Shown one piece after another: positions 1 to 11,700 of a stretch of 64,000 nucleotides of DNA. How positions within the stretch are numbered: position 1 is the stretch's first letter; each line of letters begins with the position of its first letter. The DNA is from Schistosoma haematobium (Eukaryota; Platyhelminthes; Trematoda; Strigeidida; Schistosomatidae). The notes under the pieces were generated by a model that saw nothing but the letters and a program-made list of their open reading frames with translations, had not been told where the DNA came from and searched no databases. Location: assembly GCF_000699445.3 (NCBI RefSeq), contig NC_067195.1, forward strand, positions 14,816,787 to 14,880,786, written 5' to 3'. The translations under genes were made by a program, and so were the position numbers.

Positions 1-403
1 AAGTTAGGGGCGGCCAAACCAAAACGTGGCATCAGTGCTTGGAGTCACTAACTTCTGGTCTGAGCCATGTTGGTAGATGCAAACCACTTGGTTGGGGTCC
101 GCGTGACTATCGTAACCATTTGAACCAATGGTTAGAGACTCTGGGTGACATGGATCAGAACCGATCACAACGGCGTAGGTGTATACACTCTCTGTCTTCC
201 CTTAAATTAAGAGATTAAAGTCGCTTCATATCTTTCTTCCTGTACTATATCCTTATATGCAATCTTTCTTTTATATATCACCACCATTGACTTAACTACT
301 CCTATGAATCCGGTGTTCATCTCACTGTGCTAATGCGAAATGCCAACTTGGACTGATGCATATATGTGCCTGGTCCTACGTTGTAGTTGACTGACTGACT
401 GAT
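1..403 (+). mobile_element. RTE-like LINE, 3' end only (family A)
   Basis: This is the last part of a non-LTR retrotransposon; the rest lies off the left edge. The reading frame entering at base 1 encodes the C-terminal tail of the reverse transcriptase protein (RGGQTKTWHQC, LGWGPRDY, QWLETLGDMDQNRSQ) and stops at 216-218. The 3' UTR shares the GGACCAGGCACATATATGCA box (here on the opposite strand) with copies near 8770, 33900 and 42990. It ends in a short TGAC repeat at about 392-403. Short tandem-repeat tails rather than poly(A) are typical of RTE-clade elements (family knowledge). It mirrors 8743-9143 exactly in position. Confidence 0.8.
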
Positions 404-429
404 AGATGCCAAGTTGCCCCTAGTAGACT

Positions 430-835
430 GGCTTATTTCACGCAAAACAGTTGGCTTTTTAAGATCACACTGTTTTACATTTTCTCAAGCAACAGTGTTC
501 TAGTTGGGTCTACTAAAGTCAAATACTAATGGCTCCTTAACTTTTGATTTTTACAGTGGTTCATCTAAGACATTTTGCAAATAACTTAGGTGCTTTCCTT
601 CCAGAGGAGTCTTTATTTGCAAGAGATCTAGGTGTCTTGGTAACACGTGGTCTAAAATCTTATTCTAACTGTGCCTTTAGAGTCATTCAAAAGCTGTTAA
701 ATTTAAAGAGCAATTTTTGTCGTCTCGATAAAAGAGCATCACGTTTAATCTTCGGCATTTTAGTCAGACCCCGCTAAGAGTACGGTAACATCATGCTTAC
801 TCCTTCACTCTGAAATGAACAAGGATACTATTCAT
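430..835 (+). mobile_element. CR1-like LINE fragment (RT connection region)
   Basis: The open stretch 544-777 encodes RDLGVLVTRGLKSYSNCAF followed by LDKRASRLIFGILVRPR. This matches, block for block, the region after the RT palm in CR1-like elements and the better preserved copy at 6116-6787 (KDLGVTVSNDLKTTAHCRE, FTTLYTSLVRTKLE). The piece is short, has no start or catalytic residues and is a relic. Its exact ends are uncertain. The mirrored copy is on - at 8310-8715. Confidence 0.55.
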
Positions 836-1019
836 CGGATTTAAATGGGAGACATGAAATACATTTGTTAACTGAAATTCAAGCTTTAGGCGAAGCGCGT
901 TAAATCAATGAGTCTTGCTTATCTAAAAACACTCCTTGCGCGTATATTTGCTTCATATGTCTAGATCCGCACTTGAAGGCATTAGCAACACTGATATACT
1001 ACACGCGACCTCGTAAGGT

Positions 1020-2600
1020 GAAAACTTCTTACTTTCAGTTCACAACCAATTGGACCATTCGAGCGATTCTGGACGGAATCGAAAAAGTTTTCGCTTAACG
1101 GACTTCTGTATCTAATAGCAGCGGATCACCGATGCCGCCAGTTAGGAACCTAGGTATATTTAATTAGCAAAAGAGAAATTTTAGTAAATTATGGTGAAAT
1201 AATACCATTAGTCCCTAGGGACATACCACGTTTTCTCTTAAAGGACTCATGGAAAGTCGCTTGAAGTAGCTCAGCTGGTCACGAATTCCAGAATTTGACA
1301 GCGCCGTTCTGCTATGTCGTACCTCCAACCTCTGGGTGTCACCCCCAAGGTTTGTGTTGGGGCTGAGCTTAAGGAGGTGTGTAAGGTGATGCTCAAGAGT
1401 GTTTAGAATACCATAAGTCATTGGGAAGTCACCTCTAAGACGCCCGTACTCTGCGTAGAACTTCAGTGATTTGAAACTCTATTCATAAGGCTTGAATTTG
1501 AGTCCCTGAACAGATTAAGTGCCTCGACTTTAGTTACCTTCCGGTGTAATCCTATCCCTTTTGAGTAAGAGAGGAAACACTACACTTCCATAAAATAAAT
1601 ACGGTCGAACAGAACTGTTGAAGATTTATTGGAATGTTCTATTGTCGAACTGGCCAAAAATCAGTTTCAATGTTACCAGGGCAAGGTTTTCTCGAAACGC
1701 ATTGTTGACGCAGTTAGCATAATACTTTAGATTTAAGAATACCAAAACTTTCACATCTTTAGCAACTTTGAACATTTTCATAGGGGAGTTACCTAAACTT
1801 TATTAGGCGACTGTAACAGATCCCATACGGACTAGTTCGAAGTCGTCAGGTTATCTTGGCAGCAAACTTTTCTCCAGAGTTTCACATCATCAGCGAAAGG
1901 TAATAAAGCATACGATACCTTCTGAGAAAGGACGTTCACATAAATTAAGAAAACAAGAGACCCCAGTATTGAACCCTTTTCAACCTCATCAGTACACCCT
2001 GTAGCCTAAGTAAAAGTGAAGTTTACCTTGACACTAAAATGTCAATTATTGAGATATGAAGTAAGTTAATTGGTTAACAGTTGCGTGATACCTAACCGTT
2101 TGACCTTATTAATATGACATCTATGATCGACTGTATTACAAACTTCTGAGAAGTCAGGGTATATAACATCGACCTTTCTCTTGCGATCAAAGATGGTCAC
2201 TGATCTACAAACCGAGGTCAGCAAAATAATAATACAGGAGTGACCCTTCCTGAAACAGTGGTGTTGTGGTGAAAAGAAATTTGTGGGTGGTAATTCGACC
2301 ATCACGTATCAGGGGCTCCACAATTTTTGAGAGTATAGAGAGAAGTGTTATCAGACGATAGCTTGAAGGTTCGCCGTGTCGACCTTTTGAAAATTAGTGT
2401 AATGTGAGCCAGTGTCCAATTTTCTAGTGCTGTGCGTCGACTAAGTGAATGTGAGAACAATTAACTAAATGTTTTTGTCAAGATTGATGTCCTTCATTCT
2501 TATGGCAGGGTGGACTATATCCTGACCGGGAGAAATGTCTTAATTTAGATGCTACAGTTTCTGATGCATCAACTCAGAGCTCAGTTTTACTTAAATGATT
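1020..2600 (-). mobile_element. CR1-like LINE, RT to 3' UTR, degenerate
   Basis: Read on -, RT landmarks occur in order but in broken frames: a decayed motif A near 2150 (YPDFSEVCNTVDH then INKVKRLGI), then KGSILGSLVFLIYVNVL and FADD (1886-1897, the catalytic motif C in the FADD form), then the C-terminal segment at 1421-1215 (SPNTNLGGDTQRLEVRHSRT). The 3' UTR runs to about 1040 and matches the CR1-like copy at 52240-52380. Several stops and frameshifts show it is dead. Bases below 1475 belong to the inverted arm; the rest is unique to the left side. Confidence 0.78.
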
Positions 2601-2777
2601 ATTGATCTACAAACGCTTACGAGTAAGAGCATAGTATACAGTCCCATCCATATACTCTCAAAACAAAAATATGAGGTCAGAAAAATCTGATTACTTTTAT
2701 TCAAGACCCCATTATTTTGTTAAGTTTTGTTTAGCTGATCTCACAGTTCAAAAGATTGTTTTTGAATATTCGGCGTC

Positions 2778-4249
2778 ATGCGTGCCTGTGGCGAGGTATG
2801 TCTATAACTTAATGTCAGATGTGTGGTTTAGCTAAAACTATTTTCCGTTGTAGGCCGTAAGCTCCCAACACCTAAAGAGCCGAAGCCTGTACCTTACAGA
2901 ATGCGGATATTCGCTCCGAACTCAGTTGTAGCCAAATCACGTTTCTGGTATTTCATCAGGAAGCTGAAAAAAATGAAGAAAGGTAGCGGTGAGATTATTT
3001 CTTGTGAAAGAGTAAGTCATAGTCTACTACCGGTTGTGATGTCTTGTAAATGACCCTAATCTTTTATATCCCAATTTCAGTATGGGACGTTAAGCCTTTC
3101 AATGGTCGGTATTTGGTGGTAACGTACACCTTACATAAATTTCTCGTAACCGTTTTCATAATCCTTTCACATAGTTACTTTCAACATCAGCTTTTGTAAT
3201 CACTCGTGATAACCTGACGTTAGAACTGCTGTGATGTTAAGTTTTTACCGTCCCGTTTTGTAGTGACTATACATTATTTGTCTGGAACTTATGATTCTTC
3301 ATTTCCATTGAACGGGTACTCAATTATATGACAATTCGTCATTTCGTAAACCCAGTCACTTGCTTTTGTGAACATTAATGAAACTACGGCTTACGAGTTT
3401 GTTATGAGGATCGTTTCTATTTTAAATTAGCTTCGTATCCCGTGTTTGAGTAATAATAGATAGTCTCAGGTTGATTCAATCTATGGAACGTCAGTCTTTG
3501 TTATATATGGATATCGTTAAATGTGTTTCTACTGGGTTTTGTTGTGGTCGCACCTTTACCGGCTTGGATTTCTATCTGAGCTAATAGTGGTGCGTATAAT
3601 GAGGCTGATAATTATATATTCACGTTCGTCAGCTATAATTTACCTTAATGATAGGTATTCGCAATTGAATGATCGATATTAGTTGCTCTCAAGCCAACTG
3701 TGTATTTGGAGCGACATAATGCTTTTATAGATACTGGTAACGGTAAATATTTCTTATTGAGTAAAGCTGTAGTTGCACCTTTACCGGCTCAGAATTTCAT
3801 CTGAGCTAATAGTGGTGCGTATAATGAAGCTGATAGTTGTATATTCATACTCATCAGCTATAGCTTGTCCCAATATTATACGTGTTAATAATTGTTTACT
3901 ATAATTTTCATCACAGATACACCCAAGAAAGCCACTAATGGTCAAGAATTTTGGGATTTGGCTGAGATATGATAGTCGTTCTGGGACGCATAATATGTAC
4001 AAGGAATATCGCGCAATGACAGAGGAGAGTGCCGTCACTCAATTATACCGCGAGATGGGTGCTCGTCACCGTGCCCGAGCAGAGTCTATCCAAGTGATTA
4101 AAGTGGAGTCGTTACCAGCATCTAAATGCCGTCGTCCGTACGTCACTCAGTTCCACGACAGCAAATTGAAATTCCCTCTGCCTCATCGTGTGACTCGTCC
4201 TCTTCACCACCCAAGGTTTACAACAAGAAGACCTACAACAGCCTTCTAG
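2778..4249 (+). CDS. RPL18A: 60S ribosomal protein L18a (eL20), three exons
   Basis: Structural protein of the large ribosomal subunit in the cytosol. Exons: 2778-2795 (MRACGE), 2832-3011 (60 codons, starting [15 protein letters not shown]) and 3917-4249 including the TAG stop. Both introns are phase 0 with GT..AG ends; they are 36 b (2796-2831) and 905 b (3012-3916). The product is 176 aa, the usual animal length. Family blocks are clear: [72 protein letters not shown] near the C-terminus. The start is fixed by the short first exon, which matches the six-residue first exon of animal genes (MKASGx). The reading frame is intact with no odd residues at conserved sites, so the gene is probably functional. 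Intron 2 carries two tandem structured elements (3549-3637, 3774-3862). The gene sits inside a large LINE-built inverted repeat. Confidence 0.97.
3549..3637 (+). ncRNA. Candidate structured intronic RNA, copy 1 (H/ACA-like)
   Basis: Two hairpins follow each other in RPL18A intron 2. Hairpin 1: lower stem 3549-3554 with 3589-3594, symmetric 7+7 internal loop (3555-3561 and 3582-3588), upper stem 3562-3567 with 3576-3581 (two G.U pairs). The linker holds AUAAUG at 3596-3601, about 14 b after the internal loop, where an H box would sit; it deviates from ANANNA at its last base. Hairpin 2: 3603-3612 with 3624-3634, one bulged C at 3627, followed by AUA. The G.U pairs only pair on +, the sense strand of the host gene. 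Ribosomal protein introns are classical snoRNA hosts. Hairpin 2 is shorter than usual and no clear ACA box is seen, so the class is uncertain. Confidence 0.5.
3774..3862 (+). ncRNA. Candidate structured intronic RNA, copy 2 (H/ACA-like)
   Basis: Copy of the element at 3549-3637, offset by 225 b. Lower stem 3774-3779 with 3814-3819 (outer pair U.G where copy 1 has C-G), internal loop 3780-3786 and 3807-3813 identical to copy 1, upper stem 3787-3792 with 3801-3806 fully Watson-Crick (GCTCAG/CTGAGC). Hairpin 2 is 3828-3837 with 3849-3859, bulged C at 3852, closing AGCTGAT/ATCAGCT. Compared with copy 1 it has one true compensatory pair change (G-C for A-U, 3836/3850) and several single changes that keep G.U pairing. 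Similarity stops soon after the AUA at 3860-3862. Confidence 0.5.
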
Positions 4250-4255
4250 TTTTCC

Positions 4256-4261
4256 AATAAA
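4256..4261 (+). terminator. Poly(A) signal of RPL18A
   Basis: AATAAA lies 6 bases after the stop codon, implying a very short 3' UTR, as is common for ribosomal protein genes. No other signal lies nearby. Confidence 0.6.
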
Positions 4262-6084
4262 TTTGAAAGGTTACTTGCATTCATTTTCCTCAAGTGTCAA
4301 TATATTGTATATCGGGAACAGTGTTAAATAAAGCAGTATTGTTTGTTAGATATTTAAAAAAGTGGGATAAAGTCAGCGATTCCGAGTTTCCTTCACAATT
4401 GGTCGTTTGTTGGTATTGTGCTTCGTAAATCGGTTTACCGAGTTCACCGATTAGTATGAGATGTACGGATTTGTATGCTAACAATGTGACTAGTTTTCCG
4501 AGCATCGAACGAGAGGTTTCGACATCATAATTTACAGGAGTGAGCCTTCAGTTGAATATTGACCAACCGGACATAGCGTCAGGTGATGGAGCTACCGACT
4601 AGTTAAATCATACAGTAGTGAAATATTAGTTACGACACATCACAGTAAAGTAGATGGTCTGGGAATCAGTTGTGATAGTCTAAGCACGCTAGTCTTCATC
4701 CCGTGCATTGATATAACTGAGTTGAGTAGTTCGAATGGAAAAGAGTTAATCTTGGCCAAACAGGGTTTCTTTGTGTTTCGATAAAAATATAATCCATAAT
4801 AAAGAAATAGCTCCGAGGGATTCTGGAAGTGGATCCTTTAATTACACACACTGGTGCAAGGGGTCAGTCTTATTGGTAGATATTGTAAACCCTGGGGAAT
4901 AACTTGTAGAGATGGATATCGTACATTTTTTGTCACAGAAAAACATAAAGTAGTTGTTTCGTCATGTAATGTACAAACAACCTAAGTAGCTTATCATTTC
5001 TCTTCATATAGAAAAATACATAGAGCACAAGATAATACACTTGAAATTTATTAGTTCATTTTCCAATCGATAGATCTAAAAACTCACTTCAAGATCACTT
5101 CCTAGTGACAAAATAAAGATGGATCCAACTACTTAAATAAAAGTTGTTTTAAATCCCTAGTGCGAAATAAACCAAAGTGAGCAGTCATTTCCTAATAATT
5201 TGTCGCGAAAAACTACGGATTTTAGTAGCCATTTAAAGCCAAACGATATACAGGCTTCCAAAAGAAATCCTAGTCAACTTATCGATTAGAAGCAAAGTAA
5301 CAGCTTATCAATCTGTCAAGTGGTTTGTAACCTAGCATTAACATTGTTTCCCATAATGAAACCGTATTTCTGAATGGGACTCTTCGTCTGGTTTCTAGGC
5401 TTCCAAATAGTTAGGTCGCTTATTCTAAATTTCCTAACAAATCCTATCTTAATTGGAACAGTGAATCATGTCTTACATTAAGAATTACGAGTGGGTGGGT
5501 ATTGATTATTTACGGACGACCAACGTAAATGAACGACTATCTTATTGATATTAAGTTTTCAAGAGTTGGAAGCAAACTTATCTACTTGCTTCGTGCTGAC
5601 TTGCAGTTATATCTAGTTAAATGTAGGCAAGGTGCTATTGGTCACGCTCGTATGGTATTTCAGTGGACTTAGTAATGGTAATCAGGCTTCAGGAGAGAGG
5701 CGTTTGTTGTAGACTGCAATCGACTATGACTGGACTTATAACTCTAACTTACCATCACTTACTTGCTAAGTTTAGCTACTTCATTAAACCTGTACGCGAC
5801 TCCTGTTGATTTTCCTGGACTAATTTTATACTTGTAGAAAGAACTATAACTTTTTGGATTTTCATACAAGTGTTCTAATCCTATAAATTACAAATAGAAA
5901 TCTTAAAGTTGAACGACGGGATCCCTCTAAGACAGTTTGAGTCGTAAGGTTTTTAAGCATAATTTAAACCAACAAAATTATTGGGATACAAATATGCAGT
6001 TCAACTGGCTAAATGAAACAATTACTTCAGATAATAAAAATAACAAGATAACACAACTGTTCAAGGCCAGAACAGTAAGAGTGG
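4262..6084. other. No gene recognised
   Basis: AT-rich sequence with no frame showing family-like protein blocks, no plausible splice-linked exon and no tRNA-like B box. Short open frames on both strands look random. Confidence 0.5.
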
Positions 6085-6830
6085 CTGATGCCTATCAACT
6101 CGGAAAAGTGTCTACATGCACTTGGGGGATTCAAAGGTTAATACGTACAACATAGGGGATGTGTCATTACCCGTAGTCCGGTCTCATAAGGACCTGGGGG
6201 TGACAGTGAGCAATGATCTTAAGACGACGGCCCATTGCCGGGAGGTCGCAGTTAAGGGGTTTCGAACCCTCTGGGCTTTAAAAAGGACATTCACTAAGTT
6301 TGATACTACCTTGTTCACCACATTATACACATCCTTAGTAAGAACTAAGTTAGAGAACTGTGTTCAGGCTGGAAGCCCCTGTTTAAAAGGTGACTCAGAC
6401 ATACTAGAAAAGGTACAGAGGGCAGCTACGCGTGCTATTCCGGAACTCCGGGGTTTATCATATAAAGAGCGGCTTGAAAAACTGAACCTCTTTACTCTGT
6501 CCTATCGCAGACTAAGGGGAGATCTAATATTGATGTACAGAATACTGAGAAATGATTTCGGACCTAACTTATTCTCTCTCTTTCTTCCCACTAGATCGGG
6601 ACACCTCAGAGGACATAGCAGGCGAGTAGAAAAGCCAAGAACGAACAAAATACCCGTGGCATACAGGTTTTCACACCGAGTCATCAATACTTGGAACCTG
6701 CTGCCTGAAGCAGTGGTGTCCGCACCTTCAATTGACTCTTTCAAGAAAAGACTGGACACTGACAGAAGCATACTAGAAAAGGAATAACGTAGGCCGTAGG
6801 CCTTCTGTTCTTACTACACAAATCTGAATC
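6085..6830 (+). mobile_element. CR1-like LINE, 5'-truncated 3' end with open frame
   Basis: An uninterrupted frame (6116-6787, ending at a TAA) encodes the C-terminal quarter of a CR1/Jockey-type RT protein: KDLGVTVSNDLKTTAHC, FTTLYTSLVRTKLENCVQ, ILEKVQRAATRAIPELRG, LSYKERLEKLNLFTLSYRRL, RGDLILMYRIL, FSHRVINTWNLLPEAVV. The palm with FADD is missing, consistent with 5' truncation during target-primed reverse transcription. It is much better preserved than its relatives at 544-777 and 58330-58665, so it is a younger insertion. The methionine at 6116 is internal to the element's ORF, not a real start. Confidence 0.88.
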
Positions 6831-7099
6831 ACAAATTATTCACTTTTCATTCAGAAGTAGACTAGTCAATCAAAGTAGATGAAGTCCTGTACACGAAATA
6901 TAAGGACGTCCCATTTTATGTTTACTAAACACAACCTGTGAAAAACTACTTTATTATTGTTGGTTGATAATTTATGAACGGGTGAAGATAAACTCTACTC
7001 TCGTTCGCAGTTTTGACTTCGTACATGGCGACTAAAAATGAAGTGGGAATTTTTGTCCACATTATCGTAATCCGTGGAGGATGTGTGATGATTAACCTT

Positions 7100-7365
7100 C
7101 ACGGTCAGTAAAATGTCACTGGGCCCCAGCCAAATCCGAAAGTCGCGTCATCGAGTATCGAACAGTTTGCATTAGTTAATTGCACACCATGGACTAGCTC
7201 ATACAGCAGTGGTCGCATTCTGTTAATTGCACCTACTCTTGCAAATATATTTATGTAATAACTTCGTTTGTACTGTACCGTCATCAAAGCAGCTGTAGCA
7301 CATGAATGAGACGAAAGGGTAATCCACGTTAGGTACTAACTGCGCGGTGTGACTGATGTTAACCG
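7100..7365 (+). repeat. Dispersed repeat R2, copy 1
   Basis: About 265 b here align with the reverse complement of 12243-12522. Shared blocks in order: AATGTCACT, AGCCAAA, TATCGAAC, CCATGGACT, CAGTGGTC, a TATAT tract, CAAAGCA, TCCACGT and GGTGTGAC. Read on -, the two copies also share amino-acid-like blocks (VDYP, CF-D/E-D, YI, WLG-SDI), so it may derive from a coding element, but no intact frame remains. No A/B box pair convincing enough to call a SINE. Confidence 0.55.
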
Positions 7366-7669
7366 GTTGGTCGTATCATCCCCGTCCAACTGAAATAACC
7401 ACCCAATCATTCGGCACAGATTATACACGTTGAATGCTAGCCGTTAGTATATGAACCTGTAAAAGCCCTCAGTTCATAGAATCTATCGTCACTTTATCTC
7501 TCAGATTGCTGAACGACCTAAACCGATTGCCTGCTACACTAAATCTAGTTGACTTATAAAATATCACTTTTATATGTGCATGTTGAACTGTATTCGATTT
7601 AAAATTCTTATTATTGCTTCCATGCAAGTATATTAGTTGATAAGCAACTCAAAGTAAAAAAGAATAGTC

Positions 7670-8110
7670 TCAAATCACTGAAGTTCTACGCAGAGTACGG
7701 GCGTCTTAGAGGTGACTTTCCAATGACTTATGGTATTCTAAACACTCTTGAGCATCACCTTACACACCTCCTTAAGCTCAGCCCCAACACAAACCTTGGG
7801 GGTGACACCCAGAGGTTGGAGGTACGACATAGCAGAACGGCGCTGTCAAATTCTGGAATTCGTGACCAGCTGAGCTACTTCAAGCGACTTTCCATGAGTC
7901 CTTTAAGAGAAAACGTGGTATGTCCCTAGGGACTAATGGTATTATTTCACCATAATTTACTAAAATTTCTCTTTTGCTAATTAAATATACCTAGGTTCCT
8001 AACTGGCGGCATCGGTGATCCGCTGCTATTAGATACAGAAGTCCGTTAAGCGAAAACTTTTTCGATTCCGTCCAGAATCGCTCGAATGGTCCAATTGGTT
8101 GTGAACTGAA
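7670..8110 (+). mobile_element. CR1-like LINE 3' end (mirror of 1034-1474)
   Basis: Frame 7723-7929 gives MTYGILNTLEHHLTHLLKLS and RLEVRHSRT, the extreme C-terminus of a CR1-like RT protein, followed by its 3' UTR (shared with 52240-52380). It is truncated at 7670. Confidence 0.7.
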
Positions 8111-8309
8111 AGTAAGAAGTTTTCACCTTACGAGGTCGCGTGTAGTATATCAGTGTTGCTAATGCCTTCAAGTGCGGATCTAGACATATGAAGCAAATAT
8201 ACGCGCAAGGAGTGTTTTTAGATAAGCAAGACTCATTGATTTAACGCGCTTCGCCTAAAGCTTGAATTTCAGTTAACAAATGTATTTCATGTCTCCCATT
8301 TAAATCCGA

Positions 8310-8715
8310 TGAATAGTATCCTTGTTCATTTCAGAGTGAAGGAGTAAGCATGATGTTACCGTACTCTTAGCGGGGTCTGACTAAAATGCCGAAGATTAAA
8401 CGTGATGCTCTTTTATCGAGACGACAAAAATTGCTCTTTAAATTTAACAGCTTTTGAATGACTCTAAAGGCACAGTTAGAATAAGATTTTAGACCACGTG
8501 TTACCAAGACACCTAGATCTCTTGCAAATAAAGACTCCTCTGGAAGGAAAGCACCTAAGTTATTTGCAAAATGTCTTAGATGAACCACTGTAAAAATCAA
8601 AAGTTAAGGAGCCATTAGTATTTGACTTTAGTAGACCCAACTAGAACACTGTTGCTTGAGAAAATGTAAAACAGTGTGATCTTAAAAAGCCAACTGTTTT
8701 GCGTGAAATAAGCCA
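8310..8715 (-). mobile_element. CR1-like LINE fragment (mirror of 430-835)
   Basis: Same fragment as on the left arm, on the other strand; frame 8367-8600 carries RDLGVLVTRGLKSY and RLIFGILVRPR. No catalytic residues; relic. Confidence 0.55.
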
Positions 8716-8742
8716 GTCTACTAGGGGCAACTTGGCATCTAT

Positions 8743-11700
8743 CAGTCAGTCAGTCAACTACAACGTAGGACCAGGCACATATATGCATCAGTCCAAGTTG
8801 GCATTTCGCATTAGCACAGTGAGATGAACACCGGATTCATAGGAGTAGTTAAGTCAATGGTGGTGATATATAAAAGAAAGATTGCATATAAGGATATAGT
8901 ACAGGAAGAAAGATATGAAGCGACTTTAATCTCTTAATTTAAGGGAAGACAGAGAGTGTATACACCTACGCCGTTGTGATCGGTTCTGATCCATGTCACC
9001 CAGAGTCTCTAACCATTGGTTCAAATGGTTACGATAGTCACGCGGACCCCAACCAAGTGGTTTGCATCTACCAACATGGCTCAGACCAGAAGTTAGTGAC
9101 TCCAAGCACTGATGCCACGTTTTGGTTTGGCCGCCCCTAACTTTCTTCCAACCATCCCGAACGCCGGTTAGCATTGCACGTCGTGGTAATCGGTGTTCGG
9201 GCATACGTAACACGTGGCCCAACCATCTCAGTCGATGAAGATTAACAACCTCATCAACTGATTTACCATCATTCCCTAACACCCAGTGTCTAACCTCATT
9301 ATTACTTACCCGGTGATCCCAGCAATATTCCTAAGGCGTGTGTGGTCAAATACTTGTAGCTTACGAGTATCTTCAACCATTAATGACCATGTTTCGCACC
9401 CTTAAAGTAAAACAGAACGAACTGTCGCGCAATATACTCGTCCCTTAGTTGATGGACGGATATCTCGCCTTCACCATAGGTGACGTAAGTTGGCAAAAGC
9501 CAAAGGAGCTTTCCGAATCCGTGCTGAGATTTCGTCAGACACCAACATATTACGGCTGATCAGACTTCCAATATAAGTGAAGTTGTCAATGTGTTCAACT
9601 ACTTCACTCCCTATCCTTAGTTCAGGTGTTGACGTAGACCAGTCCTGAATCAACAACTTGTATTTAGAGGGAGAGAAGCGCATTCCAAACATTCTGGCAT
9701 TGTTGCTCAGTGCTACCAAAAGATTCTGCATTTTATCAGCGTCTTCACCAAACACGACTATGTCATCTGCGCGTTCTAAGTCGATAAGTGGACCTCTTGG
9801 TAGATCAATGCACGAAAATTCAGTCGACGAGAACTTTATTTTCCGCACTAGGTTTATGATGAAGTTGAACAAAAATGGAGATAGTGGATAGCCTTGACGG
9901 AACTACACAAGGTTGCAAAATCAGATGATAGTTCGCTATAAGCTCTGATTTGACTAGTTTGTGTACTTCTGAGGTACACCTTTCAATAACAGACACTGCC
10001 ACAGAACTTTTCGATCTATAAAGTCAAATGCTGCTTTTAAGTCAAGAAAGACCACCATCGTCGGACGCCGACAAACATACTTGCATTCCAAAATATGACG
10101 AATGGTGAATAAGTGGTCGATACAGCCACGACCAGGTCTGAAGCCAGCCTGATTTCCTCATGTTTGCAGTTCACGAGTCTTTATTAGGCATCCGATAATT
10201 ATTGAGACTAGTATTTTAGATGCTATATTAATCAAACTAATCCCTCTATGGTTATTACAGGATGACTTTGACCCCTTCTTATATAGTGGGACAATCAGTG
10301 ATTGCAACTAGCCAGATGGGGTTCCATCCAGTTCCCAGATTTTAGCTAAAATATTAGTCAGCCTAGTCGCTAAAATTGGACCACCACCCTTAAACACCTC
10401 TGGAGTCGATCTATCTGGACCAGTTGCTCTTCCTCGTTTCAGATTAGCTATGGCTTTCTGAACTCCAATTATAGTCGGGGGACCTACTTTAATGTTCCAT
10501 TCAGACTGTTTGAGAATGGAGGGTAGTTGTATAGTAGCTGAACTGCTCCTTAAAGTGTTCCGCCCATCGTTCTAAACATCTGGGCTGACAGTAGATAAGA
10601 GTGTCGTCTTTTTCTTACATCGTCTCACACTTGACTTCTTTATTCCAGTTTCTTTTATTAGTCTGAAAAGCTGTCTGGTGTTAACTACAGTCTCTGCCTT
10701 TTCCATCTCTTTTGCTTTCGTTGCCCACCACTGCTCACGGTCGTTCCTTAGACTTTTGGTTAACCTATATCTGATTTGTTTTCGCTCTTTATCGTGTTCG
10801 GAGCCAGATGGGATAAGTTCACGATAATCTATCAGTGCTAAAGACTTAGTAGAAATCCATTGATTTTTCGTGACCTTTTGGTCCAAATCACTAATAGATG
10901 TCACTGCTGTTTCCACAGCTGTTTGTATAGCTTTCAAGCAACATCTGGGTCAGCCTCGTTTTCAGAACTACCTAAGCGTGACCTCAGTTGTTCCTGGAAT
11001 CTACTTTTGGCTTTTCGTCAATGAGTTCAACTCTAATGGGTCTTCCTTAATGTGGTTTTTCTGCATCCAGTGAGGCGCAAGCAGATGCGTGCCCGTATTA
11101 GGGCGTGGTCGTAGTCCAAGCAGGTACTCCAGAATGAGCGACAATCATGTGCCGACCCTCTCCAACGATGACTGATGGCAATATGATCTATTTGAGTTCA
11201 TCGTTGGTTTGGTGCAGGGGTCGCCATGTTAGACGATGTCTCTCCTTATGCTTAAAATTTGTGTTTGCTAAAAATAAACGATTGTCTGAGCACAGTTGCA
11301 GCAGACGATCACCATTATCTGTTCTCTGTGTCGGAATACTAAAATATCTACCTAAATGCCTTTCTGTTTGGTTTAAGCTACCTACTTGGACATTAAAGTC
11401 ACCTCCTACGAGTACTATGTCTGAGCGTTTAGCTTTCTGAAGAAGTTCGGACAGCTTTCTGTAAAAGTCATCTTTCACTTCATCCGAGCTGCAGTCAGCG
11501 ACAGCGTAGGCAGAAACAACGTATGTCTCTATCCTCCCGAATTCTTATGGAGCCATTCCACTGAACAACACATACACGACTATTAACGGGGATCCATTCT
11601 AATGGTGCTTGTTCTGCCCTCATGCCTAGTGCTATGTCTACACCCGTCAGTCCACGAAAACTAGCTATCGGGTCGCCAGATAAACGGAGGGTGTATCTCG

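Larger units (their letters stand above)
1..1474. repeat. Left arm of a large inverted repeat
   Basis: Base x on this arm corresponds to base 9144-x on the right arm (7670-9143) with no net indel, as shown by several independent anchor points (stop at 218/8926; 544-777/8367-8600; 1215-1421/7723-7929). I saw one mismatch near 1424 in the parts compared by eye. The arm contains three different LINE pieces in fixed order, so it was copied as a block rather than by separate insertions. It probably continues leftward beyond the window, because the right partner continues as a LINE past 9143. Confidence 0.93.
7670..9143. repeat. Right arm of the large inverted repeat
   Basis: Mirror of 1-1474. The inner end is sharp: at 7669 the match to 1475 breaks, and the left arm continues as a CR1-like LINE while this side runs into unrelated sequence. 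The outer end continues past 9143 as the family A2 LINE. The loop between arms is 6195 b and contains RPL18A. Confidence 0.93.

Noticed and set aside
7295..7325. GAGACGAAAGGG resembling the second half of a hammerhead core
   Set aside because: No CUGANGA in the right place, no stem II loop and no cleavage triplet with a matching stem I.
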